Source: Verrucomicrobiaceae bacterium (GTDB lineage: Bacteria > Verrucomicrobiota > Verrucomicrobiia > Verrucomicrobiales > Akkermansiaceae). From it: a stretch of DNA of 64,000 nucleotides. Position 1 is the first letter of the stretch. Each line of letters opens with the position of its first letter. The DNA lies in contig JAIXWR010000037.1 of NCBI GenBank assembly GCA_027491155.1, positions 1 to 64,000 of the forward strand, in the 5' to 3' direction. Positions 37,031 through 45,964 of this stretch are shown here, one piece after another. Made by a program: the position numbers and the translations under genes. The notes beneath the pieces were generated by a model that was given only the letters and a program-made list of their open reading frames with translations, made no database searches and was not told where the DNA came from.

Positions 37031-39442
37031 TCACTTGAGGGAGATCAGCTCCGGAAGTTCGGTCGAAGCCTCGATGGCCACGATGGTTTCCCGGACGCAC
37101 TGGGCTTTCTTCAGCATCAGGTGCTTCGGAAAGTTCTTTTCGTCCTTCTCGAAGTAATCCGCCAGCTTTCGCAACTCCGGCACCACCGCCTTCGCATGGC
37201 CGCCGTAGGTGAGCAGGATCTTCATCAGTTCGGGCGTCCGGTTCTCGCTCGACCACGGGTTCTGCTCGCGGGTGTATTTCACGCAAGCCGCGATGCCCTC
37301 GCGGATCCGGTGCTGGGCCAGCAGGCGGAGGCCTTCGACGCGGATCTGGTCGGCGAACATCTCGCCGCTCGGTGCGGGCACCTCGACCGCCTCGAGCACC
37401 GCCGGCAGCAGGGGCTCGATGTCCTGGAAGGAAAGGTTCCGGTAAACGGAGCCGATGCTTCCGCGGGCGCGGCCGTCCTGGTTGCGGAGACCGGCGCGCA
37501 CCGCCTTGGCCAGGGCCGCGCGGTCGACGCCCTCCAGCGAGCGGCCGAGCAGTCCCCCGCCCTGCTCGAACAAGGCGAAGCACAGGTAACGCTGCTGCAT
37601 GCCGCGCGGGTCCTTCACGGGATCGCTCGCGACCAGCAATTCCAGCAACTCCGGCACGGCCATCATCGCCGGAGCGCCGATCCGGGAGAGCGCCTCGGCG
37701 GCCTCAACCCGCAGCCAGAGATCCTCGTGGCGCAGGGATTTCCGCAAGGCTTCCACCGCCGGTGCCGCCCGCCCGCGAAGGGCGGCGAGGGCCTGGCAGG
37801 CGCCGTAGCGCGCATGGAGGGACCCGGACTCGAGCATCCGGACCAAAGCCGTCACGGGAACTTCCTTGCGGCGGGACAGGGCGGTGGCGGCGCGGTCGCG
37901 GACCACCGGCGACCAGCTCGCGAGGCATTCGAGGAGTTGGTCGGGCCCCAGCTTGTCATAGGCACTGTGGCGGTCCTTGTTGTCCCACCCGCGGCCGTCC
38001 ATGATCAGGGCGCGGGCCGCCGCGGCATCGAGCTGCGGGGCCTTGCTCTTCCGCTTTCCGGTGAGGTGGATCTTCTGGAGCGGCATGGCCAGCGCGAGCA
38101 GGTAGCCGCCGCTGCAATCCCATCCGTTGTAGCTGTCGGGATTCGGTTCAGGCGGGCCCTGGTGCAGGAAGCTGCCGTCCCAGCGCCGCGTGAGGTCGAA
38201 ATACCAACCGCCGAACTCGCCCATCCACGCACCGGTGGCCTGGGGACCGGAGCGCGCCACGCCGGGCATCGCCCAGAGCATGTTGAAGTAGTTTCCGGTG
38301 TGCCCGCAGTCGCGCTCCGCGCCGTGCGAAGCGACGCTCATCCGGGTAAAGAATTCCACACCCTCCTCCTCGTTCAGCAGGTCGAACAGGACCGCCGCCA
38401 TGCCGCACTTGCCGTTGTCGTCGTGGGTCTCGATCCACGCGTCGTGGTCGCCGTAGGGCACCGCGCCCTTGCCGATGTAGAAGCGCATCAGCTTCGCGCT
38501 GAGATCGATGGCGCGGTCGATCGCCGGATCCTTCACGCCCGCCCCGCGGGCCATCACCAGGGAAATCGTCAGCGGCAGCCCGGGGGAATTCATCATCCCG
38601 TAACCGCCGAGACGGCCGTCGGGCAGGGCGAAGCCGTGGCCCCAGGAGCCCACCGCGCTCTGGCCATGGGCAGCTTCAAGGGCGAGGCGCTTGAGCCCCG
38701 GCATCACCGACTGGTCCCCGGTGGCCATCACGTATTCGGCGACCAGCATCGTGACGTAGCCGTAGTACCAGGTCTCCATCGAGTCCGTCTTGAATGCCGC
38801 CGCCCATTCCGCCTCCTTCTTCACCAGCGGCAGGTGCGCGGGGTCTCCTCCGGCAAGCAGCGCGAGGGCGTTGACCGCGCGGGGAATAGGATTGAGACCG
38901 CGGCCGTAATCGGGAGCCGCCATGCGCGCGGCCAGCGACTTGAGCCCGAGCTCGAGCACGCGGCGCGACTTGGGGCAATCGTAGGGCGCGGTGGCGCTGT
39001 AGCTGCCGAGCACCGGCAGTTTCACCACCGCTTCCTCCGTCTTGCCGGCCCGCCAGCGGGTCAGGGCGAGCTTGCCGGCACCGGCCTCCGACTCGGCGGC
39101 GGTGAGCGCTTTGCCGAACTCGGTCCGCGGGTCCCGCGAGAAGGGCTTGCCGCCGACGCCGAGGATCACGTCGCCGACCTCGAGCACCCCGGCCGCGGGC
39201 GATCCGGGCTCCACCTTGGTGATGCGGATCTGGCGGGCGTCGGTGGTGACCATCTTGTCGGAGAACATCCAGCCGCGCGCGCCGGTGGCCCCGAGGTTCC
39301 AGTCATGGGTCGCCCCGGCGGGTATGGCGTCGCCCTTGGTGAAATCGGGCATGGCGATGGGCCCGCCGCCGCCCGCGGCGAGGGCAAGGCGGGGCGTGCA
39401 GAGCAAGAGGGCCAGGCCCAGAGGAAGAATCGCGGTTTTCAT
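37031..39442 (-). CDS. Secreted DUF6288 protein, paralogue of the one at 19.2-21.6 kb
   Basis: This 803-residue protein has a signal peptide (MKTAILPLGLALLLCTPRLA). It is collinear with the 19.2-kb paralogue: a PDZ-like domain (VEPGSPAAGVLEVGDVILGV), the Trp/Gly/His-rich helical domain (HGQSAVGSWGHGFALPDG, GDHDAWIETHDDNGKCGMA) and HEAT-like repeats (HARYGACQALAALRG). Strong identity over the whole length points to a block duplication, because both copies end a run that contains cytochrome and propeller domains. The start lies four bases after the stop of esterase 3, so it is probably translated in one operon with it. No enzymatic activity can be assigned. Confidence 0.75.
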   Translation of the reverse strand: MKTAILPLGLALLLCTPRLALAAGGGGPIAMPDFTKGDAIPAGATHDWNLGATGARGWMFSDKMVTTDARQIRITKVEPGSPAAGVLEVGDVILGVGGKPFSRDPRTEFGKALTAAESEAGAGKLALTRWRAGKTEEAVVKLPVLGSYSATAPYDCPKSRRVLELGLKSLAARMAAPDYGRGLNPIPRAVNALALLAGGDPAHLPLVKKEAEWAAAFKTDSMETWYYGYVTMLVAEYVMATGDQSVMPGLKRLALEAAHGQSAVGSWGHGFALPDGRLGGYGMMNSPGLPLTISLVMARGAGVKDPAIDRAIDLSAKLMRFYIGKGAVPYGDHDAWIETHDDNGKCGMAAVLFDLLNEEEGVEFFTRMSVASHGAERDCGHTGNYFNMLWAMPGVARSGPQATGAWMGEFGGWYFDLTRRWDGSFLHQGPPEPNPDSYNGWDCSGGYLLALAMPLQKIHLTGKRKSKAPQLDAAAARALIMDGRGWDNKDRHSAYDKLGPDQLLECLASWSPVVRDRAATALSRRKEVPVTALVRMLESGSLHARYGACQALAALRGRAAPAVEALRKSLRHEDLWLRVEAAEALSRIGAPAMMAVPELLELLVASDPVKDPRGMQQRYLCFALFEQGGGLLGRSLEGVDRAALAKAVRAGLRNQDGRARGSIGSVYRNLSFQDIEPLLPAVLEAVEVPAPSGEMFADQIRVEGLRLLAQHRIREGIAACVKYTREQNPWSSENRTPELMKILLTYGGHAKAVVPELRKLADYFEKDEKNFPKHLMLKKAQCVRETIVAIEASTELPELISLK

Positions 39443-39446
39443 AAAT

Positions 39447-40652
39447 TCATGGCTTTGTTTTGCGGAGTCCGGTCATCCCCTCGGCGAGGCCCTTGCCGAT
39501 GCCACCGAGGATCTTCGCCGAGCCGAGGTAGTGGAATTCCATGTTGGAAATGCCCTTTTCGAGGATCACGCGCTCGCGCTCCGTGAGCCGTTCCAGGCGC
39601 AGGTTCTCGAAGGCCGCCTTCTCCTCGGCGGGCTTGAGCTTGGCGGCGGCCGCGGCCTTGCGGGCCTCCTGCTTGAGCGCGTTGTCCTTGGCCTTCGCGG
39701 CGCTGAGCTCGGCGTCCCAGTATTTCTCCGTCAGGACGGCGGCGACGTTGCCTTTGAACTCCGGCAGTTTCGCCGGGGCGGCCATCGCGTTGCGGAAGTT
39801 GTCGTGGGTGGCCTTGTAGCGCTGCTCGGCCGGGCCGTATTCCGAGGTCGGTCCGCCGACGCCCAGCACCCCGATCACGAAGGGAAGCTGCGGGGCCTTC
39901 AGGTCCTTGCGGACGTCGCGGATGAAATGCGCCATGGCCGTACTATAGGCATCGTAGCCGCCGGGCTTGTCGCGCTGCGGATAAGTGCCGCCGTCCACCA
40001 TGTCGTTCCAGCCCTGGAACCAGGCGAAGCCGGCCAGCTCGTAGCCCTGCGCGGCATCGTATTCCGGGACCACCCGCTTGATGTCGCCGAGCACCTTCCG
40101 CACGTGGTCGATCATTTTCCGATAGTAGACCCCGGTCTGCCTCTCCTTCTCCGCCTGGATCGCGGCGACGTCCTTGCCCTGCTTCGCGAACTGGGCAAGC
40201 TGGGCCTCGGAAAACGGGTAGGGTCCGGCGGAGGGCGGGCGGAAGTCGGTGTTGAGACTCTTGCCGCCCCAGGCGGTCTTGATCAGCAGGATGGGCGCGT
40301 CGGTGGACTTCTCCATGTAGATGCCGAAGGTGAATTCCGGTCCGATCTTCGGCCCGCCCTGCCCCGCGCCGAAGCCGGCGGTGAGCTTGCCGGTCTTTTC
40401 CTCCGACTCGTCCGCCCCGCAGCCGAGCGCGGAGATCCAGACCCGATCGCAGACTCTCGGCGTCCCGTCGTCGTTCGTCATTTCGTCGAACATCGGCTTG
40501 GTGGCCGGGTCCATGCCGACGTGCTCGATCGTGCGGACCTGGGCATGGCCCTGCATGTTCGATTGGCCGGCGAGGATGTAGACCTGCAAGGGTTTCGCGG
40601 CGAGCGGCGAAAGCAGCGCCAGCAGCGTGATCAGTTTGAGGAAAGTTTTCAT
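39447..40652 (-). CDS. SASA-family esterase (esterase 3)
   Basis: This 401-residue exported protein has a signal peptide (MKTFLKLITLLALLSPLAA) followed at once by the SGNH/SASA motif GQSNMQG (Ser31). The core includes IGPEFTFGIYMEKSTDAPIL and GFAWFQGWNDMV, typical of PVC sialate O-acetylesterase-like proteins, and the predicted catalytic His in MEFHYLGSAKI. A Lys/Glu/Ala-rich helical insertion (about 310-360; possible coiled coil) sets it apart from esterases 1 and 2. It probably deacetylates an extracytoplasmic glycan. It is 16 bp after the propeller gene and 4 bp before the DUF6288 gene. Confidence 0.82.
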   Translation of the reverse strand: MKTFLKLITLLALLSPLAAKPLQVYILAGQSNMQGHAQVRTIEHVGMDPATKPMFDEMTNDDGTPRVCDRVWISALGCGADESEEKTGKLTAGFGAGQGGPKIGPEFTFGIYMEKSTDAPILLIKTAWGGKSLNTDFRPPSAGPYPFSEAQLAQFAKQGKDVAAIQAEKERQTGVYYRKMIDHVRKVLGDIKRVVPEYDAAQGYELAGFAWFQGWNDMVDGGTYPQRDKPGGYDAYSTAMAHFIRDVRKDLKAPQLPFVIGVLGVGGPTSEYGPAEQRYKATHDNFRNAMAAPAKLPEFKGNVAAVLTEKYWDAELSAAKAKDNALKQEARKAAAAAKLKPAEEKAAFENLRLERLTERERVILEKGISNMEFHYLGSAKILGGIGKGLAEGMTGLRKTKP

Positions 40653-40668
40653 CGGTGGGGTTGGAAGC

Positions 40669-42144
40669 TCACGGCTTGGGGATTTCGTTGAGCGTGTAAT
40701 AGGCGCGGTCGTGGAGAATCATCTCGCCGTCGCGCGATTTGAAGGATGGCAGGTGGAAATCATGGATGTGACCTTGCACCAGCCCCTTCACCCGCAGGCG
40801 CACGCTCAAGCCGTCGGGCGCGAGTTCGGCGGCGGTGACGGACGGCGTCGTGTGATCGACCTCGGGGCTGCCGTAACCCTGTTGATAGATGTGGGTGTAG
40901 GTCTGGAGCTTGTAGCTTTCCGGATTCGCCGCCACCGAGGCATCGGCCGGGCGGGTGAAACGGACGACGAAGCCGTCCGACTGCGCGCGGATGTCGCGGA
41001 TCTCGAAGGGCACGCGTCCGGTCCACTCGAGGCGTTCGAGCAGGTTGTCCTTCATGCCGCGGACCGGCCAGCCGCGGTTGGTGCCGCCGGTGATCAGCTT
41101 GCCGTCGGCCATGAAGTGCAGCGACAGCAAGCCGGTGCCGAGTCCTTCGCGGAAGGGATAACACGCGCCCTGCCAGACGCCGTTGATCTTCTCGGTGGTG
41201 GCGCGCATCAGGATGCTCAGCGTGTAGTCGCCGACGAAGATCTGGCCGTCGAAGGGGCCGAACTTCCCGCCCGCCCGGCAGACCTCGAAGCCGGAGATCG
41301 AGCGGCCCATCTTCTTGTAGGGAAAGACCACCGCGTAGGGCACCAGTTCCTTCACCCGCTTGCGCTCGATCTCCATCCGCGACGGCGAGTTCGGCATCAC
41401 CGGGGCCGGCCCCATGTTCGGGGCGTCGGGATACCAGTTGAAGCTGATGGGATGCCCCATGAAGCCGCCGGGCTTGAGATGCTTGAGCGAACACGAGCCG
41501 TTCCAAGGGCCCTGGCTTTCGACGTAGAACATCTCGCCGTGCTCGTTTGCCCCCACGCCGAGCGGACTGCGCAGGCCGCTGCAGATCGGCACGGTCTCGC
41601 CCTGCGGCGTGATCTTGAGCGCCCAGCCGCGGAACAGCGCCTTGGAGTTGTAGGACTCCGAAAGGCCGAGCGCGACGTAGAGGTTGCCGTCCGCGTCGAA
41701 CTTCGAGCCGAGCGCGTATTCGTGGTAATGGCCGAAGCCCCAGGCATCGCTCACCGTGTCGAAGCGATCCGCACGGCCGTCGCCGTCGCTGTCCGCGATC
41801 CGGGTCACCTCGGTGGCATGCGTGGCATAAAAGGCGCCGTCGCGCCAGGCCAGGCCGAGCACCTCGTCGAGGCCGCTGGCGAAGGTGGTGATGACCGGCT
41901 TGGGACGTTCCTCCCCCAGCCCGCTGAACAGCAGGATCTCGCCGCGGCGGGTGCCGACCGCGAGCCTTCCGTCGGGCAGGGAATCGAAGCTGCCCGCCTC
42001 GACGTAAACGCCTTTCGGCATCGGGATGTCGACGAGGCGGTAGTAGGCGGACTCGCGTTCCGCGGTGCCCCAGGTGTCGCCGAATTCCTCCGCGACCGCG
42101 GACCACGGGAGGAGGCAAAGCAGGATGGAGAAGCGGCGCTTCAT
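40669..42144 (-). CDS. Exported sorbosone-dehydrogenase-like beta-propeller protein
   Basis: This 491-residue protein has a signal peptide (MKRRFSILLCLLPWSAVAEE) and a single propeller domain homologous to the C-terminal halves of the fusion proteins at 13.1 and 15.9 kb. Shared features are DGDGRADRFDTVSDAWGF, HYHEYALGSKFDADGN and GLRSPLGVGANEHGE. It has no haem motif of its own. Its ATG overlaps the stop of the multihaem cytochrome gene by four bases (ATGA), so the two are translationally coupled. This split pair matches the fused arrangement elsewhere in the window and supports direct cooperation of haem and propeller domains. The reaction is probably oxidation of a sugar or aldehyde; cofactor unknown. 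Confidence 0.82.
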   Translation of the reverse strand: MKRRFSILLCLLPWSAVAEEFGDTWGTAERESAYYRLVDIPMPKGVYVEAGSFDSLPDGRLAVGTRRGEILLFSGLGEERPKPVITTFASGLDEVLGLAWRDGAFYATHATEVTRIADSDGDGRADRFDTVSDAWGFGHYHEYALGSKFDADGNLYVALGLSESYNSKALFRGWALKITPQGETVPICSGLRSPLGVGANEHGEMFYVESQGPWNGSCSLKHLKPGGFMGHPISFNWYPDAPNMGPAPVMPNSPSRMEIERKRVKELVPYAVVFPYKKMGRSISGFEVCRAGGKFGPFDGQIFVGDYTLSILMRATTEKINGVWQGACYPFREGLGTGLLSLHFMADGKLITGGTNRGWPVRGMKDNLLERLEWTGRVPFEIRDIRAQSDGFVVRFTRPADASVAANPESYKLQTYTHIYQQGYGSPEVDHTTPSVTAAELAPDGLSVRLRVKGLVQGHIHDFHLPSFKSRDGEMILHDRAYYTLNEIPKP

Positions 42145-44384
42145 GACGGGTTGATGAAATGGTATTCGAGTTTCATTTCCGGGGCGGCCGGAAGGAGGAG
42201 TTCCTTGCCGGCGCCGGTGTCGCGCAGCAGCAGGGGCGGTGCGGCACGGATGAGGAGCTTCTTGCCGACGACGAACTCGTTCGCGCCGCGCGGCTCGATC
42301 GACGGGTCCGCGGCCGCCCGGAAGTGAAGCCCGGCCGGCGGCGATGCGATGCGGAGGGTCCGCTCGAAGTAGAGCTTCCCGGCTTCGTCGCGCTTTTCGA
42401 CGATCGCGTCTTCCACGCTATAGTCACCCGGTGCGTAGCGGAAGACCGGGCGGCGGCGGGCATCGAGGTGGTAGCCTTTGAAGGAAGGCTTGCCGGCTGC
42501 CGCCGCGGGCCATGGATCGGCGGGCGCGGCGAGCACCGCGAAGGCGGGGCCTGGCGGAAGTTGGACGGGAGCCTCGCCCAGCAGGCGCGCCTGGCCGGAG
42601 CCCTGGCCGCGCCAGAGCCCGGAGGCCTCGATGAAGCCGCCGCTCCACAGGGTGGCCAGCCGCATCTGCGTGGCGTCGAAAGCGAGATTGATGCCGCCGG
42701 GATAGCCGACGCCGATGCCCCGCTTGCCGATGCCCGGGAAGGCGCGGCGCACGATCACCGGCTCGTCCTTCACCTCGATGACCAGCGGCTCCAGCACGAG
42801 CCCCGCGGGTTCGCCGGCCTCGGGGCCTCGAGAGAGATACTGCCAGATCGCATCGCGCTGCCGGCCGGGATCGCCGCCGAGGATGTCGGGCTGCGTCGAC
42901 TTTCCATCGGGCCAGAAGCCGGGCATCACGATGAGCGGGACGAAGCGCTGCGGCTGCGCGAGGAAATGGTGGAACCAGTTCTCCTCGAGCCGCTCGGTCA
43001 TGGTGGTGAGCTCCGGCCCGGGAATCGCCGCGCTGCGGCCGCGGAAGGTGTGGCAGGCGATGCAATTCAGTCCTTTAGCCCCCAACATTTCCCGGCCGAC
43101 CTGGTCCGGCTTGTCGGCCTTCGTCACGCGCTCGAAGGGCATCGGCGGCAGCGTGTCGATCTGCTTCAGCCACTCCGCGAGTCCCTGCGTGTTCGCCGCG
43201 CCGAACTTCGGCATCCGGGTGTTCATCGCCGTCCTCACCCCGCCGCCGTTGGCGAGCACCTCGCGCAGCCACTCGGCCTTGAGCTTCGCACCGACGCCGG
43301 TCAGCCCCGGCGGGATCCGGCCTTGTTCGCCGAGGCTCTCATGGCGGCCGGTGAAATACGGATTCCGATCGGCCGCGATGCCACCCAGTTCGCCTCGCTG
43401 GTGGCAGGCGATGCAATTCATGCGGGTCAGCGTGAGGCCGATCTTCTCCTCGGGTTCCCAAGCCCTATCCTGCTCCCCGAGCGCCGCCTTCAACGACGAC
43501 CGCTGCTCCTCCGAAAAGGGATAATGCGGCCACGCGCCGGGCTTGGCCGAAAGGCAGCCCTCGCCGCCGCGCAGCTTATCCAAGGGTGGAAGGTTCAGGG
43601 CGGCGGGCTTCTCGCCGGTCTCGTGGCAGGCGTCGCAGCGGTGCTGCTTGAAGAGCGACTTGCCGCGCTCCGCGAGGGCGGCATCCGGCTTCATGAACTC
43701 CACCGCAACCTGCTGCGCGCGGAGCAGATAGCTCGCGATGTCGTCGGCCTCGAAGGAGTCCAGATGGCTGTCCGGCATGCGGCCGGACGGACGCGCTGCA
43801 AGCGGGTCCTGAAGGAAGGCGCTGAGGCTCGCCACCGAATACTTCGCCTCGAGCGGTCCCAGCGGCACCGATCCGTCGAGGGGCTTCTCCGGCGAGTGGC
43901 AGGCGACACACCCAACCGAATGATACAACTTCTCCCCGCGTTCGACCGCCTCGCTGGCGGGTGGCGCGGACACCGGCGGCGTGCCGAGGCTTGCCAGGTA
44001 GTGCGCGATCGCCTTCGCCGTTTCCTCCCGCTCCACCTCAGGCAGGTGGGCCAGCACGTCGGGCATCGTCGTGCCGGGTTTCACGGTCGAAGGACTCGCG
44101 ATGTAGGCCCTCAGGTGATCACCATTCGCCCGCGACCCGATCGCCGAAAGGTTGGGTCCTGCTTTCGGCGCGAAGGCCTCGCGGGTGGTCGAGTGGCAGG
44201 CCGCGCAGGCCAGTTCACCCGCAAGGACCGCTCCGGCGAAACGGTCGGCTCCCGCGTGATGGAGCCCTCCAATGACGGGAGGTTCCGCCGCCGCAAGGGT
44301 CGGAACAGCGAGCGCGAACAAGAGCAAGCCGCGCAGGGCGGAAAGGAAGCTCGGGGTGAGGGATTTCGTGATCTCTTGAGTCAT
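42141..44384 (-). CDS. Multihaem cytochrome c with C-terminal beta domain
   Basis: This 747-residue exported protein has a hydrophobic signal (about 17-32) and five CxxCH haem motifs in order: CAACH (Cys60), CVACH (about 157), CDACH (about 252), CIACH in CIACHQRGE (about 326) and CIACH in CIACHTFRG (about 443). The C terminus (about 560-747) has YPGGINLAFDATQMRLATLW, which matches the beta domain between cytochrome and propeller in the 13.1-kb protein. It probably carries electrons from the coupled propeller protein (ATGA overlap) to the respiratory chain. It begins a run of four genes: cytochrome, propeller, esterase 3, DUF6288. The haem count is read directly; the electron path is inferred. 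Confidence 0.85.
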   Translation of the reverse strand: MTQEITKSLTPSFLSALRGLLLFALAVPTLAAAEPPVIGGLHHAGADRFAGAVLAGELACAACHSTTREAFAPKAGPNLSAIGSRANGDHLRAYIASPSTVKPGTTMPDVLAHLPEVEREETAKAIAHYLASLGTPPVSAPPASEAVERGEKLYHSVGCVACHSPEKPLDGSVPLGPLEAKYSVASLSAFLQDPLAARPSGRMPDSHLDSFEADDIASYLLRAQQVAVEFMKPDAALAERGKSLFKQHRCDACHETGEKPAALNLPPLDKLRGGEGCLSAKPGAWPHYPFSEEQRSSLKAALGEQDRAWEPEEKIGLTLTRMNCIACHQRGELGGIAADRNPYFTGRHESLGEQGRIPPGLTGVGAKLKAEWLREVLANGGGVRTAMNTRMPKFGAANTQGLAEWLKQIDTLPPMPFERVTKADKPDQVGREMLGAKGLNCIACHTFRGRSAAIPGPELTTMTERLEENWFHHFLAQPQRFVPLIVMPGFWPDGKSTQPDILGGDPGRQRDAIWQYLSRGPEAGEPAGLVLEPLVIEVKDEPVIVRRAFPGIGKRGIGVGYPGGINLAFDATQMRLATLWSGGFIEASGLWRGQGSGQARLLGEAPVQLPPGPAFAVLAAPADPWPAAAAGKPSFKGYHLDARRRPVFRYAPGDYSVEDAIVEKRDEAGKLYFERTLRIASPPAGLHFRAAADPSIEPRGANEFVVGKKLLIRAAPPLLLRDTGAGKELLLPAAPEMKLEYHFINPS

Positions 44385-44460
44385 GAGTAGAGGCCGCGGA
44401 ACCGGCGATTGATCAAAGACCGGGCGGGGACGCCCTTCAAACCATTCGAACCGCCCTCCG

Positions 44461-44481
44461 CGTTCCTGACAACCCGGAACG
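44461..44481. terminator. Hairpin downstream of the DUF1552 operon
   Basis: CGTTCC (44461-44466) and GGAACG (44476-44481) are perfect 6-bp arms with a 9-nt loop, 63 bp past the stop of the last DUF1552 gene on the minus strand. It may separate this operon from the cytochrome operon. Confidence 0.4.
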
Positions 44482-44543
44482 GGGCCGGCTTGCCAGGCAT
44501 CCCGACCGGAATCCGTCGAGGGGCGCTCCTTGTGCGGGACGGT

Positions 44544-45950
44544 TCATCCGATCAAGAACTCCTTGATCGGCCCCGACTGGTCGCCCTTCAGCGCGGGATC
44601 GAAGTCGCCGAAGTGCTTGATCGGATTGCCGTGGGCGTTGAGGAGGGTGGTGTAGAAGTTGCCGAGCGTCTTGTGCCCCTCCGTGCCCCAATAAGGCAGG
44701 CGGATGTAGCGGCGGCCGAGGTTCAGCTTCGCGTTGTCGCCCGCCATGATGAGGAAGGGAAACTCGAAGCCGTGCGAGTGGTGGGTTTCCCCGGACGAAG
44801 GAAAATAGCAGACCATCGTGTTGTCGAACATCGTGCCCTTCCCTTCCGGGATGCTCTTCAAACGGGTCACGATCCGGTTCACCAGCTCCATGTGGTGGGC
44901 CTCGGTGCGCCGCCGGACCTCGTCCGCGGGAACGTCCTTGACCGGCTTGCCGTGGCCGATGTCGTGCATGTTGACCTTCTCTCCCTCGATACCGGTGATG
45001 CCGGTGTAGTCGTGGCCGAGTTCGTCCACGGTGAAGGCGACCACGTTGGTCAAACCCGAGATCAGTGACGACAGCAGCACCTCGGTGTGCCCGACCTGGC
45101 GGGTGAAGGTGTCCATGTCGTTGTTGAGGTACTTGGCATCCAGCTTCGGAACGTGCCGGCGGACGACGTCCGTCATCATGTCGATCTTCCGGTTGCGCTC
45201 GCGGATGTCCTCGATGGACTGCGCGTAGTTGCCGACCTTGCGGTTCTCGATCCCCCGGAGATGGCGGGCCAGCTCGGTCTCGGTGCCGGCCGCGAACTCC
45301 AGGATCTTGCGCTGGAGCTGGTAGCGGACCTGCTCGTTCTTGTCGGTGGACACCGATTTGAAGATCTCGTCCACCGCGATGCCCGGCCCGCCGAACGCGT
45401 AGTTCGGCTGCTGCGGGCCGCGGGCCGAGAAGCCCTTGGCGATGCCGTTGAGCCCGCCGCGCGGATTGCCGCCACCGGTCGGGAAGCACGCGAGTTCGAT
45501 GTGCTCCAGCGGCGACGGGAAGAGCCGGGCGAGTTCGAAGTCCACCGTGGCCCACTTGATCGAGCTGTTGCGCTCGTTGGCCTTGTAAACGCCGAGCGCG
45601 GAGCACCAGCCGTGGTGGCCGGTCGTGCACATCTTGCCCGAAAGTCCCTGCAGGATGGTCAGATGCTCCTTGTGGGCCTCCAGCGGCCCCATCCATTCGG
45701 GCAGGGAGTGCGAGTCCAGATCCACCTGGAACGGGAGCTTCTTGTCGTCCATCGCCTTCTGTTCCGCCGTGAACGAGGGCGGCACCATGACCTTCGGGAA
45801 AAGGCCGTTGCCGCGGTGCATGAAGACGAAGCGCATCGGCGGCGCGCCCGGAGCGGCCGTGGCGGCGGAAAGCCGCGGCACCATGCCTGGCAGGGACAAC
45901 CCGCCCATGGCGAGGAAGGCGTTTCTAAGGAAGTCGCGTCGGTGTTGCAT
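44544..45950 (-). CDS. DUF1552 protein with Tat signal (copy 1)
   Basis: This 468-residue protein begins with a twin-arginine signal (HRRDFLRNAFLAMGGLSLPG). The rest matches the DUF1552 family: MRFVFMHRGNGLFPKVMVPP, LQGLSGKMCTTGHHGW and GETHHSHGFEFPFLIMAG. DUF1552 proteins resemble alkaline-phosphatase/sulfatase-fold enzymes and are nearly always paired with DUF1592 cytochrome-like proteins in planctomycetes and verrucomicrobia, but their activity is not established. Tat export implies folding, perhaps with a cofactor, before export. It lies 14 bp after a DUF1592 gene and is the last gene of a four-gene operon. Confidence 0.87.
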   Translation of the reverse strand: MQHRRDFLRNAFLAMGGLSLPGMVPRLSAATAAPGAPPMRFVFMHRGNGLFPKVMVPPSFTAEQKAMDDKKLPFQVDLDSHSLPEWMGPLEAHKEHLTILQGLSGKMCTTGHHGWCSALGVYKANERNSSIKWATVDFELARLFPSPLEHIELACFPTGGGNPRGGLNGIAKGFSARGPQQPNYAFGGPGIAVDEIFKSVSTDKNEQVRYQLQRKILEFAAGTETELARHLRGIENRKVGNYAQSIEDIRERNRKIDMMTDVVRRHVPKLDAKYLNNDMDTFTRQVGHTEVLLSSLISGLTNVVAFTVDELGHDYTGITGIEGEKVNMHDIGHGKPVKDVPADEVRRRTEAHHMELVNRIVTRLKSIPEGKGTMFDNTMVCYFPSSGETHHSHGFEFPFLIMAGDNAKLNLGRRYIRLPYWGTEGHKTLGNFYTTLLNAHGNPIKHFGDFDPALKGDQSGPIKEFLIG

Positions 45951-45964
45951 GGCAGGCGTGTCGG

